From: Actinomycetes bacterium
GTDB taxonomy: Bacteria; Actinomycetota; Actinomycetes; Actinomycetales; Beutenbergiaceae
Assembly (NCBI GenBank): GCA_021793935.1
Contig: JAJYRV010000148.1
Coordinates: forward strand, 1-5,693
Length of the DNA stretch: 5,693 nt
Reading direction: 5' to 3'
A program made the position numbers and the translations under genes. The notes beneath the pieces were generated by a model, which ran no database searches, had not been told where the DNA came from, and saw nothing but the letters and a program-made list of their open reading frames with translations. Positions 1 through 5,133 of the stretch are shown piece by piece. Numbering within the stretch: the stretch's first letter is position 1; every line of letters begins with the position of its first letter.

Positions 1-478
1 GTTTGGAGGCGCCGTAGGACCACCGCAACTCCCGCGGGTCACTGATGCCCAGCGGCACATCCTCCCCCGTGGGGATCTCCCAATCGAACTGGGAGACCAC
101 CGAGGCGTAGCTTTCTGAGGAGCCCGCGTAGAAGAAGAATTCCAGCCCCGTACCCGCGTACCGCTCGAGGAGCAACAGCGTGGGTAGGGTGGAGTGTTTC
201 ACGGTCTGCCACGGCGAGGAATAGAAGTTCTGGGTGCCGTTGAGGGCAGCGAGGTGGAAGACCCCGTCCACGTCGGGCAGCTCGGCAACGCGGGCCGGAT
301 CGGTGAGATCCACGCGGTGATAATCCGCGCCGGCCTCCCGCAACCGGCGCACCTGCGCCCCCGCCTCCTCATGCAGTTCCACATCGACGGCGTGCACGCG
401 TTCCCCGCGGGCCGTGAGCGCAGCGGTGAGGTGTTGGCCGATGAACCCGGCCGCTCCCGTGACGAGGTAGGTAGCCAT
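1..478 (-). CDS. NAD-dependent epimerase/dehydratase, SDR extended family (partial, C-terminus off left edge)
   Basis: This is the N-terminal 159 residues of an extended short-chain dehydrogenase/reductase of the kind that epimerises or dehydrates nucleotide sugars in the cytoplasm. The NAD-binding glycine motif GAAGFIG is at residues 8-14 after a short beta strand (YLVTG), an acidic residue that would hold the NAD ribose is at D32 (HAVDVE), and HLAA at 75-78 follows the fourth strand. The active site is visible: S120 in AGSSESYA, then Y155 and K159 of the YxxxK motif (YGASK). The substrate-binding C-terminal half, usually another 150-180 residues, lies outside the window, so the substrate cannot be told. 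The ATG at 478 begins 1 nt after the stop of the upstream nucleotide-sugar dehydrogenase and has a strong Shine-Dalgarno. That pairing suggests an NDP-sugar or NDP-uronate substrate (inference). Family call firm; exact reaction open. Confidence 0.92.
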   Translation of the reverse strand, partial: MATYLVTGAAGFIGQHLTAALTARGERVHAVDVELHEEAGAQVRRLREAGADYHRVDLTDPARVAELPDVDGVFHLAALNGTQNFYSSPWQTVKHSTLPTLLLLERYAGTGLEFFFYAGSSESYASVVSQFDWEIPTGEDVPLGISDPRELRWSYGASK

Positions 479-479
479 G

Positions 480-1799
480 TCACTCCTCCCTTCGGGGGGC
501 CCGGCCGAAGACCTCGACCTGGAGATCGGGGCGGGCCTGGGCGAGAGGACCGGTCTGGTTCCACAGGTCAATGACGAGCGCGCCACCGGGCAAGTGGGCG
601 AGGAGGGTTTCCTGCAGCGCGCGGGAGGAGAAGTCCGGGTGGTTCGTCTGCAGGAGCACCACCTCTGCCCGCGCCGCCTGCGCGAGGGGCGCCGGCGTGA
701 GCGGTAGCGTCGCCGCCTCCGCCTCGGCGACGACGGGATCCCACCCGAGCACCTGCGCTGCCGGCCAGCGCCGCGAGAACTCCATCGCGAACGCACCCGC
801 GAGCGACCCGCGCACATCCGAGGTCGCCGGGCGGCCCTTGAAGGCTAGGCCGAGGATCGAGATGCGGCCGGGAGGGGAGGGGCAGAGGCGGGTGGTGAGG
901 TCACCGATGTGCCCGACGATGTGTTCGTTCACCGCCCGGGCCGTGCGCGACAGCGGTGCGGACGCGCCGTAGTGCGCCGCGGAATCCGCGAGGATGTAGG
1001 CATCCTTCTCCAGGCAGGGGCCCGCGACGGGCCCGGGCAGGGCGAGGTTGAGGCGGTCATAGTTGTGCCCGGCGGCCTCGATCACCCGGTAGATGTCCAC
1101 CCCGGCGCGATCGGCGACGTAGGCGAGTTCGTTCGCGAACGCGAACTGCAGGTCTCGCCACGTGTTCGAGACGAGCTTGGCGAACTCCGCCTCCTCCGGC
1201 GAGGCGACGGGCACGATCTCGACCCCGAGCCTGCCGAAGAGGTCCGACGCCGCGGAGAGCGAGGCCTCATCGCGCCCGCCGATGATCTGGGGCAGCGTCG
1301 TGAGCTCGGCCATCGCTTTGCCCTCGACGGTGCGCTCTGGGGCCATCGCGAGGAGGAACTCCTTACCCGAGGCCGCGAGCGTGGCCGCCGCGAGGTCGCT
1401 GGTGCTTCCCAGTCGCACCGTCGAGCGCAGCACCACGAGCGCGCCGGCCGGCATTCCCGCCGCCACGGACTCCAGCGCGCGGGCGAGGTCCTCCTGCTGC
1501 ACCCGGCCGTCCTCGAGCGGGGTGCCCACGGTGATGACGTAACTAGAGGCCCTCGGCAGCGGGGAACCGGCGGCGACGGCCGTGAGCCTGCCCTCGGCCA
1601 CGACCTCGCGCAGGGTCTCGGAGAGCCCCGCCTCGTAGAAGGTTGCCTCCCCGCGCTCCAGGGCTTGGAGGACTTCCTCACGCCGCTCGGTTCCCGCGAC
1701 GCTCATGCCGGTGGCGGCAAACGCCGTCGCGAGGGTGAGGCCGACGTAGCCGAGGCCAACGACGCAGACGTCGAATCGTTCTTCTGCGGTGTCGTTCAT
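480..1799 (-). CDS. Nucleotide-sugar 6-dehydrogenase (UDP-glucose/GDP-mannose dehydrogenase family)
   Basis: A 439-aa cytoplasmic enzyme, the usual family length, that oxidises the C6 hydroxyl of an NDP-hexose to a carboxylate in two NAD-dependent steps. The order is Rossmann NAD domain (GLGYVG at 15-20, E38 at the end of strand 2, GTP at 92-94, RSTV at 125-128, PER at 154-156), central dimerisation helix (K208, N212, R215, N223, E224), and C-terminal UDP-binding domain (ILGLAFKG 315-322, D328, R330, WDP 353-355). The catalytic cysteine is C262 in AGPCLEKDAYIL, with K265 and D266 beside it. K208, N212, C262 and D266 match the established catalytic set of this family. The PERT-VEGKA-LPQIIGG pattern looks closer to the UDP-N-acetylhexosamine dehydrogenase branch (WecC-like) than to classic UDP-glucose dehydrogenase (inference from memory of the families). 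Its start overlaps the glycosyltransferase stop by 4 nt (ATGA), with only a weak AGGA upstream, so translation is probably coupled. The substrate (Glc, GlcNAc, ManNAc or GalNAc) is unresolved. Confidence 0.93.
   Translation of the reverse strand: MNDTAEERFDVCVVGLGYVGLTLATAFAATGMSVAGTERREEVLQALERGEATFYEAGLSETLREVVAEGRLTAVAAGSPLPRASSYVITVGTPLEDGRVQQEDLARALESVAAGMPAGALVVLRSTVRLGSTSDLAAATLAASGKEFLLAMAPERTVEGKAMAELTTLPQIIGGRDEASLSAASDLFGRLGVEIVPVASPEEAEFAKLVSNTWRDLQFAFANELAYVADRAGVDIYRVIEAAGHNYDRLNLALPGPVAGPCLEKDAYILADSAAHYGASAPLSRTARAVNEHIVGHIGDLTTRLCPSPPGRISILGLAFKGRPATSDVRGSLAGAFAMEFSRRWPAAQVLGWDPVVAEAEAATLPLTPAPLAQAARAEVVLLQTNHPDFSSRALQETLLAHLPGGALVIDLWNQTGPLAQARPDLQVEVFGRAPRREE
483..490 (-). 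promoter_or_regulatory. Shine-Dalgarno of the SDR epimerase gene
   Basis: On the minus strand GGGAGGAG lies just inside the 3' end of the dehydrogenase gene. The core GGAGG ends 6 nt before the ATG at 478. It is one of the two clearest ribosome binding sites in the window, and it sits across the dehydrogenase stop codon region, so the two genes are probably translated in close succession. It also fixes the epimerase start. Confidence 0.8.
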
Positions 1800-2947
1800 G
1801 TTGAGTTCGCCGTCCTGCGGTGCGCGATCGCGTCCGCGTAGATCCGTTCGATCTTTCCTCCGACCACCTCGGGTGCGAACTCGGCCGCGCGCCGCGCCTG
1901 CGCTGCGCTCATCTCGTTGCGCTGCTCCGGATCGTCGATGAGTTCGGCGAGGCGGCGGGCGAAACCGTCACTATCGCGCGGGTCGATGAGGCATTGCTGC
2001 AGCGGGCCGGCGGTGGAGGCGTACCCGTCGTTGTCGCCCGCGAGCACGGCGCCGCGGCCCGCCGCGAGCGCTTCGACGACGCTGATCCCGAAGCTTTCCC
2101 CCCCGAGTGCCGGCAGGGCGATGATGTCGGCGCTGGCGAGGAGGTCCGCCTTGTGCTCCTCCTCGACGAAGCCGGTGAAGGAGACGACGTCCGAGAGCCC
2201 GCTCTCGCGCACGCGTTGCTCGTACTCCTCGAGCAACGGGCCCCGGCCCGCGATCTCCACGGTGAACGGGGTGCCCGTGAGGGCCCGCAGTCGAGCAGTT
2301 GCCTCGAGCAACGCCCCGGCCCCCTTGCGTTCCACGAGCCGGCCGAGGAAGAGGATACGCACGGGGCCATCGTCGCCAGCGGCGGCCCGGCGTGCCCGCT
2401 CGCGGGCGGTGGCATATCTCTCGATATCCACCGGGCTGCCCGTGGGAATCGCGGGCCGCCCGTACATGAAACGGGAGAAATCGCTTGCCGGGGCGCTCAG
2501 CGACATGAAGCGATCGAACCGGCGCACCTGGCGCCGCTGCCACAGACCCAGCAGCTTCCCTCCGAAACGGGAGCTGAAACTCAGCGGAAGGATCATGAAG
2601 GTGGCCACGAGGGGGACACCTGCGGGCAGGAGCGAAACGATTCTGCCCGCGAGCAGCGGGCTATACGGGATGGCGATGTGAACGAGGTCGAAATTCTCCC
2701 GGTGGAGCAGCTCGCGAAGGTCTGCCCGCTTCGCCGGCAGGGGAATGCCCACCCGATTGCCGTTGAAGCGGAACCGCAGGTTGCGGGCGAGGGAATGGAT
2801 CCTCGGGACGTCCGTGCGCTCCGTCGTCGACGTGAGGTAGTGGACCTCGTGGCCGACCCGGGTCAGATACCGCCCGATCTCCAAGACGATCTGCTGCACC
2901 CCGTCGGTGGAATCAAGAGTGTCGTCAATAACGAGAGCAATTTTCAT
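1796..2947 (-). CDS. Glycosyltransferase family 4 (GT-B fold)
   Basis: A 383-aa retaining glycosyltransferase that would move a sugar from an NDP- or GDP-sugar donor to a lipid or glycan acceptor at the inner face of the membrane. The N-terminal acceptor domain starts MKIALVIDD and has the early glycine loop DGVQQI (15-20). The C-terminal donor domain has FLGRLVERKGA (200-210, with R203 and K208 as the expected phosphate contacts), IAGRGP (232-237), and the E-x7-E motif ESFGISVVE (E284 and E292) typical of GT4. There is no signal peptide or clear membrane span; a basic patch (QRRQVRRFDR, 137-146) could touch the membrane (inference). Overall architecture resembles PimA/MshA-like mannosyl or glucosaminyl transferases, but the donor cannot be read from sequence. 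It starts 3 nt after the aminotransferase stop with no good Shine-Dalgarno, and its stop overlaps the dehydrogenase start, so it is an internal operon gene relying on coupling. Confidence 0.92.
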   Translation of the reverse strand: MKIALVIDDTLDSTDGVQQIVLEIGRYLTRVGHEVHYLTSTTERTDVPRIHSLARNLRFRFNGNRVGIPLPAKRADLRELLHRENFDLVHIAIPYSPLLAGRIVSLLPAGVPLVATFMILPLSFSSRFGGKLLGLWQRRQVRRFDRFMSLSAPASDFSRFMYGRPAIPTGSPVDIERYATARERARRAAAGDDGPVRILFLGRLVERKGAGALLEATARLRALTGTPFTVEIAGRGPLLEEYEQRVRESGLSDVVSFTGFVEEEHKADLLASADIIALPALGGESFGISVVEALAAGRGAVLAGDNDGYASTAGPLQQCLIDPRDSDGFARRLAELIDDPEQRNEMSAAQARRAAEFAPEVVGGKIERIYADAIAHRRTANST

Positions 2948-2950
2948 CTC

Positions 2951-4042
2951 TTATAACGCGTTCACCGCCTGCGCGAGACGGTCCACCCCTTCAACGATCT
3001 CGTCTTCGCCGACGGCGGAGTAGGCGAGCCGCAACGAGTTCTTCGCCCCGTCGAGGAGGAAATCCGATCCCTTCACCACCGCGAGCCCACGCTCGGCGCA
3101 CGCGGTGAACAACCGGTCGGTGTCGACGTCGTCGGGGAAGGTCACCCACATGAAGTACCCGCCCTCGGGTGTGGTGAACGAGGCTTGCGGGAGTTTCTCG
3201 GCCAGCGCGCCGGCGAGGGTCTCGACCCGGGAGCTCAGCGCCTTCTTCACGGTTTCGATCGACCGGTCGTACGCCCCGGAAGCGATGAATTGGTACACGA
3301 TGGATTGGGCGACCATGTTCGGGGAGATGTAGGCTGCGGTCGCCAGGTCGGCGATCTTCGAGATGAGGTCCGCGGCGCCCACGAGGTAGCCCACGCGGAT
3401 GCCGGGGGCGACCGTTTTGGAGAAGGACGACGCGTAGACGACCTCTCCGCCGCTGGCCTCGGAGAGCATCGTGGGTAGCCGCTCGCCGGAGAAGCGCAGC
3501 TCCACGTACGGGTCGTCCTCGAAGATCGTGAACTCGTGCTCCCGCGCGAGCGAGAGCAGCTCGGCGCGCTTCGCCGCGCTCAGGGTATAGCCCGCGGGGT
3601 TCTGGAAATTGGGGATGATGTGGGCGAGGGCGGGGGAGACGCCCCCGTCGAGAAGTTCGGCGAACGCCGCGGTGTCCACGCCGTCGGCCTCCAACGGCAA
3701 CGCGTGCAGGTCCGCCCCCTGGGTCTTCAGCGAAAGAAGTGTCCGGTCGTAGGACGGGCTCTCCACGACGACGGCGTCCCCGCGGGAGACGAGCGCCTCG
3801 AACAGGAACGCATCCGCCTGCATCGAGCCGTTCGTCACGATCACGTGCTCGGGGGTCACCCCGTGCGAGGCGGCGATCCACTCCCGGAGCGGTTCGTATC
3901 CGACCGAGGTGCCGTACCCGAACGTGCGGGCCGGATCGTTGGTGAAGGCGGCATCGGCCGCGGCTTTCAACCCGTCTACGTCAACGATGTCGAGGGAGGG
4001 GGCGCCCCGGGCGAACGAAATGGGAGTGGGTTCAACAGACAT
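2951..4042 (-). CDS. Class I/II PLP-dependent aminotransferase (aminoadipate/aromatic type)
   Basis: A cytoplasmic fold-type I aminotransferase of 363 aa, using PLP to move an amino group between an amino acid and a 2-oxo acid. With numbering from the ATG at 4042: a GYGTSVGYEPLREWIA segment (42-57), TNGSMQA (70-76), PNFQNPAG (144-151, N148), FEDDPY (174-179, with D176 for the pyridine nitrogen and Y179), SSFSK (205-209, K209 the PLP lysine), and R338 in LRLAYS for the substrate carboxylate. All key residues are present. It lacks the N-terminal winged helix of MocR regulators that share this domain. It resembles LysN/2-aminoadipate transaminases; the substrate is inferred only. I chose the ATG at 4042 because the family-like sequence begins there (SVEPTPISFARGAPSL) and a TACAAT box ends 7 nt before it, fitting a leaderless mRNA. 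The ATGs at 4051 and 4069 are in frame; the latter has GAGGAA about 8 nt upstream and would give 372 aa. It is the first gene of the minus-strand unit and ends in the rare pair TTA-TAA. Confidence 0.9.
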   Translation of the reverse strand: MSVEPTPISFARGAPSLDIVDVDGLKAAADAAFTNDPARTFGYGTSVGYEPLREWIAASHGVTPEHVIVTNGSMQADAFLFEALVSRGDAVVVESPSYDRTLLSLKTQGADLHALPLEADGVDTAAFAELLDGGVSPALAHIIPNFQNPAGYTLSAAKRAELLSLAREHEFTIFEDDPYVELRFSGERLPTMLSEASGGEVVYASSFSKTVAPGIRVGYLVGAADLISKIADLATAAYISPNMVAQSIVYQFIASGAYDRSIETVKKALSSRVETLAGALAEKLPQASFTTPEGGYFMWVTFPDDVDTDRLFTACAERGLAVVKGSDFLLDGAKNSLRLAYSAVGEDEIVEGVDRLAQAVNAL

Positions 4043-4049
4043 GCTCGCC

Positions 4050-4055
4050 ATTGTA
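4050..4055 (-). promoter_or_regulatory. Candidate -10 box, leaderless promoter of the minus-strand operon
   Basis: On the minus strand TACAAT matches the TANNNT -10 consensus and is followed by 7 nt before the ATG at 4042. Transcription would begin at or next to the start codon, a leaderless layout common in actinobacteria. No convincing TTGACA lies 16-18 nt upstream. If right, it drives aminotransferase, glycosyltransferase, dehydrogenase and epimerase and rules out the longer start at 4069. Confidence 0.5.
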
Positions 4056-4058
4056 GTC

Positions 4059-4071
4059 AAATGCCGCATTT
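4059..4071. promoter_or_regulatory. Perfect 13-bp palindrome, candidate shared operator
   Basis: AAATGC-C-GCATTT is a perfect 6-1-6 inverted repeat lying between the two divergent -10 boxes. It covers about -17 to -29 of the minus promoter and -28 to -40 of the plus promoter, taking the start codons as transcription starts. A dimeric repressor bound here could block both directions. No regulator gene is visible in the window. If the longer aminotransferase start at 4069 were real, the repeat would overlap that gene's first codons instead. Confidence 0.4.
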
Positions 4072-4086
4072 CTGCTTTCCTCGCCG

Positions 4087-4092
4087 TACCCT
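4087..4092 (+). promoter_or_regulatory. Candidate -10 box, leaderless promoter of the DedA gene
   Basis: TACCCT fits TANNNT and ends 6 nt before the GTG at 4099. The only purine-rich element, GGAG at 4094-4097, is a single nucleotide from the GTG, too close to act as a Shine-Dalgarno, so a leaderless start is the better reading. No clear -35 is seen; the expected -35 position falls inside the palindrome. Confidence 0.45.
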
Positions 4093-4098
4093 TGGAGC

Positions 4099-4725
4099 GT
4101 GACCGATCTTTTTCCGTGGATGGACCCCGAATACCTCCTCAACACCTTCGGAACGGCGTTCTTCTGGGTGAGTGTCGCTATCGTCTTCGTCGAATGCGGG
4201 CTCTTCTTCCCGATCCTTCCCGGAGATTCGCTCCTGTTCGCGATCGGCCTGTTCATCCACCAGGGTCACATCGACATCCCCCTGTGGCTCGCCTGTCTCA
4301 TCCTCTCGACCGTCGCGTTCGCCGGGAACGTCGCCGGCTACGAGATCGGCCGTGCGATCGGGCCGGCCCTGTACGCGCGAGACGGGCGGATCCTCAAGCG
4401 CAAATATTTCGACGAGACGATCAACTTCTTCGACAAGTACGGCAACAAGGCGCTCGTCATCGGCCGGTTCGTTCCGATCGTGCGGACCTTCGTCACCGTC
4501 GTCGCAGGAGTGGGGCAGATGCCGCGGCGGCGTTTCTTCACGTGGTCGGCAGTCGGTGCCGTGCTCTGGGCGACCGGTATCACGATCATCGGCTACTACC
4601 TCGGGCAGATTCCGGTCGTGCACAATAATCTAGAGGCGGCGATCATCCTCATCGTCGCGGTGTCGGTGCTGCCGATGGTTGTCGAGTTCTTCCTCGCTCG
4701 CCGCCGGGCGAGGCAGCAATCCTAA
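4099..4725 (+). CDS. DedA-family membrane protein (possible undecaprenyl-phosphate flippase)
   Basis: A 208-aa integral membrane protein of the DedA/SNARE-associated (VTT) family, at its usual length. Family motifs are visible: E32 with GLFFPILPGDSLLFAIG (34-50, PGD at 41-43) forming the first re-entrant loop, AGNVAGYEIGRAIGP (75-89), then GRFVPIVRTFVTVVAGVGQMPRRRFF (122-147) with R123, P126, R129 and G137, the second re-entrant region. Hydrophobic stretches lie around 18-40, 62-82, 131-139, 149-169 and 179-199, and the tail is basic (RRRARQQS). Some DedA proteins (UptA) are established C55-phosphate translocases that return the lipid carrier of wall and glycan synthesis to the inner leaflet; others export different lipids, so that role here is inferred. 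The GTG start follows a probable leaderless promoter, and the gene is divergent from the glycan-module operon. The next gene's ribosome binding site begins right after the stop. Confidence 0.92.
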   Translation: MTDLFPWMDPEYLLNTFGTAFFWVSVAIVFVECGLFFPILPGDSLLFAIGLFIHQGHIDIPLWLACLILSTVAFAGNVAGYEIGRAIGPALYARDGRILKRKYFDETINFFDKYGNKALVIGRFVPIVRTFVTVVAGVGQMPRRRFFTWSAVGAVLWATGITIIGYYLGQIPVVHNNLEAAIILIVAVSVLPMVVEFFLARRRARQQS

Positions 4726-4726
4726 G

Positions 4727-4732
4727 AGGAGG
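4727..4732 (+). promoter_or_regulatory. Shine-Dalgarno deciding the start of the 131-aa gene
   Basis: AGGAGG lies 5 nt before the GTG at 4738 and begins 1 nt after the DedA stop codon. An in-frame GTG at 4732 overlaps its last base, so it could not be served by this site. This favours the 4738 start and suggests read-through from DedA. Confidence 0.7.
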
Positions 4733-4737
4733 TGGCG

Positions 4738-5133
4738 GTGGCTTCCGGAGCGCACGTTGACCGCCAGCTCGCCGCGCTCGCCGAGCTTACCTTCCAGCAG
4801 TGGTTCACCGGGCGGGCGGCCTACGTCCGCGAGTTCGCTCCCACGGCGGCGGATTTCGGTGAACAAGCGATGCGCGCGGACTACATCGCGGAGAAGGCGT
4901 GGTGGCTGCGCACCTACGACGCCGCGCGCCACCCGGACTATGCCGCCGCCGTCGCTGCTGCGAGCGCCGAACTTCCTCGGCCCAGCGGCAACCTTCGCAG
5001 CATGCGCCGGGGCTGGCTGGAACAGGTGGACGCCGCGATCACGAGCGCCGCGCGGAACATCCCCTCCCGGCAGTGGGCGACCACCCTCATCCCTTACGAC
5101 ATCATCGACGGAATTCTCCGAGGTGATTCGTGA
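4738..5133 (+). CDS. Hypothetical protein, 131 aa, coupled to the GAD-like gene
   Basis: I do not recognise this protein. From the GTG at 4738 it is 131 aa with no cysteine, signal peptide or membrane span. It looks largely helical and is rich in alanine, with five tryptophans (W22, W55, W56, W93, W113). Notable segments are FQQWFTGRAAYVREF (19-33), RADYIAEKAWWLRTYD (46-61), an alanine-rich helix at 69-78, RRGWLEQVDAAI (90-101) and an acidic tail IPYDIIDGILRGDS (118-131). GC-rich codon use is like its neighbours, which argues for a real gene. It begins 12 nt after the DedA stop with a strong Shine-Dalgarno, and its stop overlaps the next gene's start by 4 nt (GTGA). It therefore probably works with, or is at least made in step with, the GAD-like protein. 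An antisense open frame covers much of the region but has no ribosome binding site or family match. A role as a partner, adaptor or toxin-related protein is speculation. Confidence 0.75.
   Translation: MASGAHVDRQLAALAELTFQQWFTGRAAYVREFAPTAADFGEQAMRADYIAEKAWWLRTYDAARHPDYAAAVAAASAELPRPSGNLRSMRRGWLEQVDAAITSAARNIPSRQWATTLIPYDIIDGILRGDS

Noticed and set aside
909..1841. Plus-strand open frame of 310 codons opposite the nucleotide-sugar dehydrogenase
   Set aside because: Antisense shadow of a gene with an intact active site; product is arginine/glycine-rich with no recognisable domain.
1820..2956. Long plus-strand open frame of 378 codons opposite the glycosyltransferase
   Set aside because: It lies wholly antisense to a clear GT4 gene, gives a low-complexity R/G/E/H-rich product with no family motif, and is expected in high-GC DNA.
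2991..3881. Minus-strand frame of 296 codons overlapping the aminotransferase in another frame
   Set aside because: Same-strand frame shadow; very arginine-rich, no motif, while the aminotransferase frame has all catalytic residues.
4055..4060. TTGACT on the minus strand as a -35 box
   Set aside because: It overlaps the TACAAT box, and nothing like a -10 lies 16-18 nt downstream of it.
4732..5133. Longer form of the 131-aa protein starting at the GTG at 4732
   Set aside because: That GTG overlaps the AGGAGG itself, leaving no ribosome binding site at workable spacing.
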